DNA of 64,000 bases. Source: an uncultured Gammaproteobacteria bacterium. GTDB lineage: Bacteria > Pseudomonadota > Gammaproteobacteria > Pseudomonadales > Porticoccaceae. The notes below the pieces were generated by a model that searched no databases, had not been told where the DNA came from, and saw only the letters and a list, made by a program, of their open reading frames with translations. Position 1 is the first letter of the stretch; every line of letters starts with the position of its first letter. The position numbers and the translations under genes were made by a program. The DNA lies in NCBI GenBank assembly GCA_913058345.1, contig CAJXQR010000001.1:310001-374000 (forward strand). Direction: 5' to 3'. Below are positions 34,008-41,831 of this stretch, piece by piece.

Positions 34008-35558
34008 ATGTCTCCCACGCCCCAAGCTGACAGCACCACAGACACTGCTTTTTTCGGCCACCCGAAAGGTCTATACGTCTGTTTTATGACCGAAATGTGG
34101 GAGCGCTTTTCCTACTATGGTATGCGTGCCCTGCTGATTTTCTATCTCACCCAGCATTTCTTGTTTAGTGATGAAAAAGCCTACCTTATCTACGGTGCCT
34201 ACTCCGCACTGGTCTATGTCACTCCGGTGATTGGCGGTGTGCTTGCCGACCGCTATTTAGGCTCACGTAAAGCGGTAACTTTCGGCGCTATCTTGTTGGT
34301 TTTTGGTCATTTAGGTATGGCTATTGAAGGACCCGTCGCTGTTGAATCTGTCAGCACAATCAACCGAGACCCCTTTTATCTGCAAATATTTTATCTCTCT
34401 CTCGCCTTTATTATTTGCGGCGTTGGTTTTCTCAAAGCCAATATTTCCACCGTGGTGGGCGCCCTGTATAGACGTGATGACCCACGCCGCGACAGCGGCT
34501 TTACCCTGTTTTATATGGGTATCAATATCGGTGCCTTTTCATCCTCTCTCCTCTGCGGATGGCTTGGCCAAACCTATGGCTGGAAGTATGGCTTCGGACT
34601 AGCCGGTATTGGCATGCTGCTCGGTCTTGTGGTTTTTCTCAGAGGCCAGCAACATCTGCAGGGCAAGGCTGAACCACCGACCACCGCGCGACTCACCACA
34701 CACGTTATCGGCAGGATAAACCGCGAGCAATTTATTTATCTCGGCGGTTTTGCCAGTGTCTTCGCCATCTGGCAACTCGTGCAATATCAATCACTCGTGG
34801 GTCAGGCCTTAAGTGGCTTTGGCGGTCTCATGTTACTGGTGATCCTCTCTTACGCTTTTCTCAAATGCGACCCGGTCGAGCGCCACCGCCTGTTTGTTGC
34901 CGCAACACTCATCCTTTTTTCAGTGCTTTTCTGGGCGCTATTTGAACAGGCCGGATCGTCCCTGAATTTATTTGCTGACCGAGCTGTCGACCGAGTGCTG
35001 TTCGGCTATGAACTCCCCGCATCAGTATTTCAATCCTTCAATGCTTTTTTTATCTTTCTGCTGGCTCCGGCGTTTTCCATCCTCTGGACACGCCTCGCCG
35101 CTAGTGGGCGCGAACCTTCAACGCCGGTAAAATTTGCCCTTGCCTTGTTTCAGGTCGGCCTCGGTTTTTTAGTCCTGGTCTTTGGCGCCCAGCTAGCCCA
35201 TGAGGGTCAAGGAGTCGGCATGATCTGGCTGGTGCTGATCTACCTACTCCACACGACTGGTGAGCTCTGCCTGTCACCGGTTGGTCTATCGATGATTACC
35301 AAGCTCAGTGTGCCGCGCATCGTCGGCATGATGATGGGTGTGTGGTTTCTCGCTACAGCTGGCGCCAACTTCATCGCCAGTAAAATAGCCCAGTTGACGA
35401 GTGGCGAAACCATCGAGGGAGAAGTGCTGGGGCAGGCCGACGCATTGGCCAAAACCATCGACGTATACAACAATGTGGGTTGGTTTGCGGTGGCGATTGC
35501 CGCCTTTTTATTAGTACTATCGCCGCTGTTACGAAAAGGTATGCACGGAATTAATTAA
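34008..35558 (+). CDS. POT/PTR2 proton-dependent oligopeptide transporter
   Basis: The protein carries the PTR2 signature: FMTEMWERFSYYGMRALLIFYL near the N-terminus (with the E-x-x-E-R-F proton-coupling motif), then GGVLADRYLGSRKAV and FYMGINIGAFSSSLLCGWLGQTYGWKYGFGLAG. About 12-14 hydrophobic segments follow over 516 residues, and the second half includes ALFEQAGSSLNLFADR, the conserved FEQ motif. In the family it imports di- and tripeptides with protons. I chose ATG 34008 because the start MSPTPQ leaves a normal short N-terminus; an in-frame ATG at 33951 would add 19 residues. Together with the Opp system at 44532-49729 it suggests peptide-based nutrition. Confidence 0.93.
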   Translation: MSPTPQADSTTDTAFFGHPKGLYVCFMTEMWERFSYYGMRALLIFYLTQHFLFSDEKAYLIYGAYSALVYVTPVIGGVLADRYLGSRKAVTFGAILLVFGHLGMAIEGPVAVESVSTINRDPFYLQIFYLSLAFIICGVGFLKANISTVVGALYRRDDPRRDSGFTLFYMGINIGAFSSSLLCGWLGQTYGWKYGFGLAGIGMLLGLVVFLRGQQHLQGKAEPPTTARLTTHVIGRINREQFIYLGGFASVFAIWQLVQYQSLVGQALSGFGGLMLLVILSYAFLKCDPVERHRLFVAATLILFSVLFWALFEQAGSSLNLFADRAVDRVLFGYELPASVFQSFNAFFIFLLAPAFSILWTRLAASGREPSTPVKFALALFQVGLGFLVLVFGAQLAHEGQGVGMIWLVLIYLLHTTGELCLSPVGLSMITKLSVPRIVGMMMGVWFLATAGANFIASKIAQLTSGETIEGEVLGQADALAKTIDVYNNVGWFAVAIAAFLLVLSPLLRKGMHGIN

Positions 35559-35573
35559 GCGACGAGGTTTAAA

Positions 35574-35596
35574 GGGTGTTTTAAGAACCAACACCC
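35574..35596. terminator. Hairpin between convergent genes
   Basis: GGGTGTT and AACACCC form a 7-bp stem with a 9-base loop, overlapping the stop of the minus-strand gene and lying 16 bp after the transporter stop. T-runs are short on both sides, so it is at best a moderate bidirectional terminator. Confidence 0.45.
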
Positions 35597-35982
35597 GCCT
35601 TCTGGCCTTCATCCTCAGCGCCCCTCGCAAGATCAGTGCCCCTCTTTTCGGCTCTTGTTTTGAATAGTTGCCAGATACTCAGATTTAAGGCGTAAAGCAC
35701 AGCAAAGCTAAAACTAATGGGGATGAGTACGCGGCGCACACCATGGTCCATAGTCGGCTTAATCAATTCAAAGGCTGCAGTGGCCCAGGCCGGGGCCAGA
35801 TACGTCATTCCCTCATAGGGAAAGGCAGGAGTGAGCAGTAGAGCCACCACCAACATACGAACAAAAGCACGAAGCGGATACCAGGACAAAGGCCGCGACG
35901 CCCACCAGACAAATGGCACGGTCATCAACACACCCAGCACATAGGCGATGCAGCCCCACAGGTAGTTTTCAGGTGTATACAT
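35581..35982 (-). CDS. Small inner-membrane protein of unknown function
   Basis: The 133-residue product has three likely membrane helices (about residues 8-28, 38-58 and 85-108) and a charged C-terminal tail (KTRAEKRGTDLARGAEDEGQ). PFPYEGMTYL-like sequence after the second helix and LAPAWATAAFELI suggest an amphipathic loop. I recognise no family. It converges with the peptide transporter and has nothing upstream for 1.3 kb on its own strand. Confidence 0.6.
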   Translation of the reverse strand: MYTPENYLWGCIAYVLGVLMTVPFVWWASRPLSWYPLRAFVRMLVVALLLTPAFPYEGMTYLAPAWATAAFELIKPTMDHGVRRVLIPISFSFAVLYALNLSIWQLFKTRAEKRGTDLARGAEDEGQKAGVGS

Positions 35983-36706
35983 AATGCATCCTTTTCAACT
36001 TACCGGTGATTTTACCCGGTTTTGGTGCCTAGGGGGCAAACTGAAGCTAAGCCGATTTGTTGTGTGCCAGTTAAGTAGGTGAGCTGACGTAGTGTTTTAC
36101 AACACACGACATCAACCAGGTATCTTCACCCAGCACACCGCGATTAAGGGTGTTGCATTAATCAGGCCGGTTGCTCTGAGGCGGAAGACATCGATAACGC
36201 AGACTCAAGCAATATCACCCTTGCCAATTAAAAACAGAAATAAAGAGGACGAAAACTTTGGCACCTAGCGGGATTAGGCCGAAGCACTATATTTTTTAGT
36301 GAGTCATAGAGTCTTGGGTGTCAAGGGAATATCGCGATATCAGTCTCTCCATACTCTCTTGCGGTGCAGATTAAGCATCCACTTCTGACTGGCTCGAAAA
36401 GAAGTACATGAAAGCGCAGCTCGATGGGTATTAACCAACCAGCAAACATAATCACCCTCCCTCTGGATTGCCATCTAATCGGTAGTTTTCGAAATGGGCT
36501 ACACCGCAGAATTTTGACGCCCTTAGGTGAACAAAATTGAAACAGTTCCGGGCACAGCGCCTGGTGTCACTACTGAGCAGTCTCAGCGCACAAATAGAGC
36601 AGCAGGAGGTAGGTGAACAAAAACTCACCAATTAGAGGTCACTTAAAGCCTGCCCACGAAGTCCTTTGGGTAAATTCGAAGCTTTTTCAAACTACCGTAA
36701 GCCTGA
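35983..36706. other. Gene-free stretch with no recognisable feature
   Basis: No open frame with coding character, RNA gene or clear regulatory array is visible in these 724 bases. Base use is uneven and stops are frequent in all frames. It borders a decayed insertion-sequence remnant, so it may be older mobile-element debris, but I found no matching terminal repeats. Confidence 0.5.
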
Positions 36707-37268
36707 GTGATCGTGGCCTTTGTCGATCAGTTTCGTCATCAACAAGGTGTCGTTAAACGTGGTTTTTCGTCCGGCCATCTTAACAAAGCCTGGGTTGCCG
36801 ATCTTACCTATATCATCGCCACTGAGCCAAAGATTACATATATCGTGTTTATAGCGTTGTCGTTTCATGTTCTGTTGTTGACGGGGGGGGGCCGAAGCCT
36901 ATGTCAACGTATCTGTTTTTAGATGCATTCGAAGAATGCCCCATGAGCGTGAAGAAAACCGACAGATGTCATCCATCATAATAATCGTGGTGGTCAGAAG
37001 TTATCGATTCGCAACCCCAGTCGACTCAATCAAGCAGGTTTTAATACCTCAGTGGGCAATGTTGGGGACGCCTATGCAATTGCAATGCGTTAGCAAAAAC
37101 AGTCAAACGCTTATACTTATACAGTAGGCGTAAGACATTCATAAAGATGGGCTTTGGCGTGGTCCCGACGGCGTAGAATGAACCCGACTCACCTGATTGG
37201 GTTGATTCAATCATCACCGATGGCTACGACCCACTGGTGATATGTCGCCAGTTGAATTCAGAGAATAA
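36707..37268 (+). pseudogene. Frameshifted remnant of an IS3-family transposase (OrfB)
   Basis: Pieces of one DDE integrase domain lie in order but in different frames. The first, from 36707, contains LNKAWVADLTYI (36782-36817). The second, near 36900-36973, reads TYLFLDAFEECPMSVKK in another frame. The third (36974-37093) contains HHNNRGGQKLSIR then FNTSVGNVGDAYAIA, matching the HHSDRGxQY-SxRYxxRL and SVGxVGDSYDNA segments of IS3-type transposases. The last (37236-37268) ends GDMSPVEFRE plus a stop, the family's C-terminal motif. At least three frameshifts and stops, and the loss of key residues, make it inactive. Terminal inverted repeats and orfA were not found. Confidence 0.75.
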
Positions 37269-37342
37269 TATTGGCTATATTAATTAGCAATAGTATAGTC
37301 GGGTTGAAACTGGTCATCAGCTAGAACAATCAAGGTGTAGTT

Positions 37343-38092
37343 ATGATTTTCAGGCAGTTATATGAAGAACTAAGCAGCACTTATACTTATTTACTAGCCT
37401 GTGAGGACTCTCGTGAGGCAGTTCTCATTGACCCGGTGTATCCAACAGTTGAGCGCGATCTTCATATCATCAATTCGTTAGGCCTGAAACTGGTCTATTC
37501 TCTCGACACCCATATTCATGCTGACCATATCACCTCGGCCCGTCGATTGAAGGAATTGACGGGTAGTCAAATCGTTTATCCTGTGACTTCACAGTGTGAC
37601 TGCCCTGATGTTAGGGCTGAAGAAGGAAAAGCTATCGTCGTTGGTAGTATAACAATTGATCCAATTTATACGCCAGGCCATACTGATGATCATTATGCCT
37701 ATAAAATTGGCAACAAAGTCTTAACAGGTGATGCTCTACTTATTGACGGTTGCGGTCGCACTGATTTCCAGAACGGAAGTGCCGAAGACCTCTACAAGAC
37801 AGTGCGTGAAAAACTCTTTTCTCTACCCGATGAAACGCTAGTCTACCCCGCACACGACTATAATCATCGACACGTATCTTCAATAGCACAGGAGAAAGAG
37901 CGTAATCCACGCTTAGGTGGTAATACCAATATTGAAGAATTTAAAAAGACCATGGCTAACCTGAATCTTGACTACCCGAAATTCATCGACCACGCAGTTC
38001 CAGGTAATAGACTTTGCGGCGTTTGCCCGAAGGATTTACCCGATAAGTATGATCAGTACTGTCAAGAAATGAGCGCAAGCCCACAGGGCTAG
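37343..38092 (+). CDS. MBL-fold persulfide dioxygenase-like protein (ETHE1/Blh type)
   Basis: The 249-residue protein has the metallo-beta-lactamase motif THIHADHITSARRL (HxHxDH), then TPGHTDDHYAY, LTGDALLIDGCGRTDFQNGSAEDLY and VYPAHDYNHRHVSS. The GRTDFQ-GS segment and short C-terminal domain are typical of ETHE1/persulfide dioxygenases, which oxidise glutathione persulfide to sulfite with one iron. The C-terminus RLCGVCPKDL with two Cys is shared by bacterial relatives. It lies directly after the transposase remnant and 33 bp before dps, so both may form a stress-response unit. Glyoxalase II activity is less likely because of the single-iron ligand set. Confidence 0.85.
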   Translation: MIFRQLYEELSSTYTYLLACEDSREAVLIDPVYPTVERDLHIINSLGLKLVYSLDTHIHADHITSARRLKELTGSQIVYPVTSQCDCPDVRAEEGKAIVVGSITIDPIYTPGHTDDHYAYKIGNKVLTGDALLIDGCGRTDFQNGSAEDLYKTVREKLFSLPDETLVYPAHDYNHRHVSSIAQEKERNPRLGGNTNIEEFKKTMANLNLDYPKFIDHAVPGNRLCGVCPKDLPDKYDQYCQEMSASPQG

Positions 38093-38125
38093 ACTGAATG
38101 ATGCATTAACTTGTAAGGAGTATTA

Positions 38126-38605
38126 ATGATGGCTAAGCAAGAAATTGATATAGGAATCCCAGAAGATAAACGACAACAGGTGGCCGACAAGCTCAAGGTG
38201 TTACTTGCCGACTCTTATACACTCTACTTACAAACACATAATTTTCATTGGAATGTCACCGGCCCCCAGTTCCGAGAGTTACATCTGATGTTCGAAGAAC
38301 ATTATATTGAACTGGCCACAGCTGTCGATGAAATCGCCGAGCGTATTCGTACATTGGGCGTATTCGCACCAGGCACCTATGGACAATTCGCAGAGCTCAG
38401 TCATATCAAGGAAACAGCAGATATCCCCCCCGGCAAGGAAATGGTGGCCATTCTGACTGAGGGACATGAGCAAATCGTCAAAACCTGTCGCGAAGTATTG
38501 AAAGTAGCCCAAGCTGCCGACGATGAGTCCAGTGTATCGCTGGTATCTGACCGTATGGTACTCCATGAAAAAACTGCCTGGATGCTGCGTTCAATACTGC
38601 AGTAA
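38126..38605 (+). CDS. dps: Dps-family DNA-protecting ferritin-like protein
   Basis: Dps dodecamers oxidise Fe(II) with peroxide, store the iron and can coat DNA. The 159-residue length and the ferroxidase-site motifs are clear: [40 protein letters not shown], read across residues 38-77, with the His and the Asp/Glu ligands contributed by neighbouring subunits. The N-terminal tail is short with few lysines ([10 protein letters not shown]), so strong DNA binding is uncertain. An AAGGAG ribosome site precedes it. The gene is probably co-transcribed with the MBL gene. Confidence 0.93.
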   Translation: MMAKQEIDIGIPEDKRQQVADKLKVLLADSYTLYLQTHNFHWNVTGPQFRELHLMFEEHYIELATAVDEIAERIRTLGVFAPGTYGQFAELSHIKETADIPPGKEMVAILTEGHEQIVKTCREVLKVAQAADDESSVSLVSDRMVLHEKTAWMLRSILQ

Positions 38606-38779
38606 TGCTTCGATATGCTCTGTCGGGCCTATACTCTGCAGTTTCTCAGACTCTTTTGCTGAAGAATGCTATTTCTCACTTTTTGATTCGTACTTGGAAG
38701 ACAAGCAGTCCAGCCTTTTTATAAGTCTACCCTGCCGAGGATAGCTAGAACCCTGTGGAAGCACCGTAATCAGGCAATA

Positions 38780-39229
38780 TCAATCCACCCAATAAATAAT
38801 ATGCTCTTCAATACTGTCGGGATGGACGTGAGCTTCTGAGATCACCCGTCCGCTAACGGAAATACCTGCCTCGTGCACTGACTCAGGATTACCCGACACC
38901 AATGGATGCCATTCGGGTAAGGGTTCACCTTCGTGGCGCAATCGATAGGCACAGGTCGAAGGCAGCCAGTTGATGCTTTCAACCTTCTCGGCACTGAGTT
39001 CTATGCAGTCGGCAATTTTTTGAAAGCGCTGATGATAATCCTGGCAGCGGCAGGTCTCAGTATCAAGCAGTTCACAGGCAATGCGGGTGAAGTAGATTTC
39101 GTCGCTGTCAAAATCTTCCAGCTTGGCCAGGCAGCAGCGTCCGCAACCATCGCACAGGGCCTCCCATTCCTCGGGATTGAGATCATCGAGGGGGCGATTT
39201 TGCCAAAAATTCGGGGCTAGATCGGCCAT
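38780..39229 (-). CDS. ycgN: YcgN-family cysteine-cluster protein
   Basis: The 149-residue protein has the conserved cysteine cluster CDGCGRCCLAKLED near residue 28, then ACELLDTETCRCQDYHQRF and LPSTCAYRLRHEGEPLPEWHPLVSG, all standard for the UPF0260/YcgN family. The Cys pattern suggests a metal or iron-sulfur site. The biochemical role is unknown. The start overlaps the ycgL stop at base 39229, and ycgN-ycgL-rnd clustering is common in gammaproteobacteria. Confidence 0.92.
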   Translation of the reverse strand: MADLAPNFWQNRPLDDLNPEEWEALCDGCGRCCLAKLEDFDSDEIYFTRIACELLDTETCRCQDYHQRFQKIADCIELSAEKVESINWLPSTCAYRLRHEGEPLPEWHPLVSGNPESVHEAGISVSGRVISEAHVHPDSIEEHIIYWVD

Positions 39230-39510
39230 TAGAGCTTCTCGTTGCGCTCGCGAATAATTTGCATGTATTCATCCGCTGTCGATGCCATTTGCAGGTAGTA
39301 GCCCTGCTCGTCAAGCTGCGCCAACACTTCGTTAACATCAGCCTGGGCCAATTTACGTTCGGGGGTTAACTGCAAGGTCATTGCTGTCTCGAGCTTGCCG
39401 AGATGCTTTAACAAAGGCTCGGGTACGTCCTCAAGGTCTTTCTCATGAGGTACATAAAGATAGCAGTCAGTTTTATTCATGCTTCTATAAATTTTACACA
39501 ATACAGTCAT
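39229..39510 (-). CDS. ycgL: YcgL-domain protein
   Basis: The 93-residue protein matches the YcgL family: CKIYRSMNKTDCYLYVPHEKDL at the N-terminus, PEPLLKHLGKLETAMTLQLTPERKLAQADV in the middle and DEQGYYLQM near the end. The fold is a small alpha/beta domain; the function is not known, though the link with RNase D suggests a role in RNA metabolism. It overlaps ycgN by one base and lies 9 bp after rnd. Confidence 0.92.
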   Translation of the reverse strand: MTVLCKIYRSMNKTDCYLYVPHEKDLEDVPEPLLKHLGKLETAMTLQLTPERKLAQADVNEVLAQLDEQGYYLQMASTADEYMQIIRERNEKL

Positions 39511-39519
39511 GTCAACTCT

Positions 39520-40686
39520 TTATTGGTCACTGTCGGCAGTCACACCGGCCTGTAGCTCAGTGGCGTGACTGAGCAGGGTTTCACCCACGGCCTCATAGCG
39601 CCAGCCGCTTGCCAGTATGGCGGGTAATTGAACTTCACCGCAGGCAATGGAGCGCACGAGAAACTCAAGGTCGACTTTACGCGCCAGTACTTCCGGGGCA
39701 AGCTCCAGCTTTTCAGCCATCTCGACCACGACCTTGCGGCAGGATTTCAACATGGAGCCGTGTTCACGGGGAATGGCTTTCGGCAAGAGCGGCGGGAAGT
39801 CCTTGTCATCACTGCCATCAAGGTCGGCAAAGACCGATAACACTTTTTCACCGTATAAACGTAACTCTCGAGGGTGGAGTATGTTCGCGCCTTTAAGCTG
39901 GCCCATGCTCAGTGGCGGTTTTAGGAAGGCAAGTGTGAGCAAGTCTTTATCGGCAATAATACGACCTCGGGGGCGATTTTCTTGCCGTGCCACCCCTTCG
40001 CGCCAGGTCGTCATGGCCTGTAAAATGGCGAGGCCTCGTCTATCCAGTTTCCAAGCACCCTTCACGCGGGTGTAGTAATTTTCGGGCGGCACAATGCGAC
40101 GGGAATTCGCCAACTTTGCGAGCATTTCATCTTCCACCCAGCTTAGACGCTGCTGACTCTCAAGCCTCTCAACTAACACTTTATAGACGGGCAAGAGGTA
40201 ATGCACGTCTTCCGCCGCATAGCTTAATTGCGAGGCACTCAAAGGACGCTGCAACCAGTCGGAACGGGTTTCGTGTTTATCCAGCTCCACACCCACCAAC
40301 TCCTTAACCACGCCGCGATAACCCACAGAGAAGCCAAGCCCACAATAAGCGGCAGCCGTTTGTGTATCAAATAAAGGGTCAGGTAATTGTCCAAGACTGT
40401 GAGCCAGGGTTTCTAAATCTTCTGAGCAGGAGTGCAAGACTTTGACAACGTTGGGGTTAGCCAGCAAATCGATCAAGCCTTTCGGCTCTGGTAGGGCTAA
40501 AGGGTCAAGCAGCCAGGTAGTTTCACCATCGCAGAGCTGTACTAAAGCCAGTATCGGGTAGAAGGTATCGGTACGGATAAATTCAGTATCCAGGGCAATA
40601 ACATCAAGTTCTTTCCAACGCTGCGCAGCTTTCTCTAACGCGGCACTATCGGCGATCATAATCGGTGGTGAGTAGTCGGTGCTCAA
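39520..40686 (-). CDS. rnd: Ribonuclease D
   Basis: RNase D is a 3'-5' exonuclease that trims tRNA precursors and other stable RNAs. The DEDD motifs are visible: VIALDTEFIRTDTFYP, VLHSCSEDLETL and YAAEDVHYLLPVYKVL, the last with the catalytic Tyr and Asp. One HRDC domain follows near residues 205-285 (RGLAILQAMTTWREGVARQENRPRG) and a second, weaker one near 310-370. The length (388) matches the E. coli enzyme (375). First gene of the rnd-ycgL-ycgN group. Confidence 0.95.
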   Translation of the reverse strand: MSTDYSPPIMIADSAALEKAAQRWKELDVIALDTEFIRTDTFYPILALVQLCDGETTWLLDPLALPEPKGLIDLLANPNVVKVLHSCSEDLETLAHSLGQLPDPLFDTQTAAAYCGLGFSVGYRGVVKELVGVELDKHETRSDWLQRPLSASQLSYAAEDVHYLLPVYKVLVERLESQQRLSWVEDEMLAKLANSRRIVPPENYYTRVKGAWKLDRRGLAILQAMTTWREGVARQENRPRGRIIADKDLLTLAFLKPPLSMGQLKGANILHPRELRLYGEKVLSVFADLDGSDDKDFPPLLPKAIPREHGSMLKSCRKVVVEMAEKLELAPEVLARKVDLEFLVRSIACGEVQLPAILASGWRYEAVGETLLSHATELQAGVTADSDQ

Positions 40687-40752
40687 AATGGCCTGCTCAA
40701 AGTTAATTTATAGTGAGTTTTGTTTTATTTATCAAAAGGAAAGCGATTAATA

Positions 40753-41346
40753 TTAAAGTAAAGTGCGACTGCTGAAAGCGTGACTCAGAGTGCCACCATC
40801 GACATATTCTAGCTCACCGCCTAGGGGTACGCCGTGTGCAATGCGCGACACACCCACACCTAAAGCCTGAGCATGACTACCGATGTAGTGGGCCGTAGCC
40901 TCCCCTTCCACCGTTAAATTAGTAGCGAGAATGAGTTCTTTAATATCTTCATCGACCAGCCGTTGCAAAAGTCGATCAATGCCAATGGCCTCTGGGCCAA
41001 TGCCATCAATCGGCGACAAGTGACCAAATAGAACAAAATAGCGCCCACGGTAGGAGCCACTTTGTTCGATAGCAAATAGGTCAGCAGGTGTTTCCAGCAC
41101 GCAGAGCAAATCGGGCTGGCGTCGCGGGTTGGCGCAGATTTCACACACAGATGCTTCTGTGAACATACGGCATAGTTCGCAACGGCCTATCCGCTCAACC
41201 GCCTGCTGAATGGCAGTCGATAAACGACCGGCAGCGCGGGGGTCTTTGTCGAGTAAGTGCAGCGCCATGCGCTGGGCCGATTTGGGGCCAACACCTGGCA
41301 GGCAACGGAGTGCATCAATTAGTTCATCAATGACAGGACCAAACAT
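40753..41346 (-). CDS. recR: Recombination mediator protein RecR
   Basis: RecR acts with RecO (and RecF) to load RecA on SSB-coated gaps. The 197 residues show the helix-hairpin-helix start ([24 protein letters not shown]), the C4 zinc finger ([21 protein letters not shown]) and the Toprim domain from [33 protein letters not shown] on, all in family order. It lies 68 bp downstream of ybaB, in the conserved dnaX-ybaB-recR order. Confidence 0.97.
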   Translation of the reverse strand: MFGPVIDELIDALRCLPGVGPKSAQRMALHLLDKDPRAAGRLSTAIQQAVERIGRCELCRMFTEASVCEICANPRRQPDLLCVLETPADLFAIEQSGSYRGRYFVLFGHLSPIDGIGPEAIGIDRLLQRLVDEDIKELILATNLTVEGEATAHYIGSHAQALGVGVSRIAHGVPLGGELEYVDGGTLSHAFSSRTLL

Positions 41347-41414
41347 TCGTCAGAGGCCCTGAAGGAAAAAGTTCAACTGTAAAAAAAGCAACGATAAAAT
41401 CACAGAGGCTCTCA

Positions 41415-41732
41415 TTAAAAAGGCATTTTAAAGCCAGCAGGCAAGCCCATACCAGCGGTAAGACCACCCATCATTTCACTGTTCTTAGACTCTATTTTGC
41501 GCACTGCATCGTTAACAGCGGCTGCTAATAAATCTTCAAGAATTTCCTTATCTTCTGTCAGCAAGCTCGGGTCAATCGTCACCTTGCGCACATCGTGACG
41601 CCCGGTCATTAGCACCTCAACCATACCGGCGCCGGACTCCCCTTTGACCTCGGTATTTTGCAGTTCTTCCTGCATCTTTTGCATTTTGCCCTGCATTTCC
41701 TGGGCTTGCTTCATCATATCGTCTAATTTCAT
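41415..41732 (-). CDS. ybaB: Nucleoid-associated protein YbaB/EbfC
   Basis: The 105-residue protein has the YbaB pattern: [21 protein letters not shown] as the first helix, [31 protein letters not shown] as the central sheet, then [16 protein letters not shown] and a Met/Gly-rich tail ([19 protein letters not shown]). YbaB forms tweezer-like dimers that bind DNA. It sits between dnaX and recR as usual. The SD AGGAG lies upstream of the ATG. Confidence 0.96.
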   Translation of the reverse strand: MKLDDMMKQAQEMQGKMQKMQEELQNTEVKGESGAGMVEVLMTGRHDVRKVTIDPSLLTEDKEILEDLLAAAVNDAVRKIESKNSEMMGGLTAGMGLPAGFKMPF

Positions 41733-41831
41733 GGCTTACTCCTCATATCATTCGTGGTACGCATTGCTATACCTGGGTGAATCGACGTTAGTCAACAGGG
41801 TGTTTTATTCAAGATTTTTATGAATCAACGA

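Noticed and set aside
36936-37127. 63-codon frame in the IS remnant
   Set aside because: The transposase motifs lie in a different frame over the same bases, so this frame is not the coding one.
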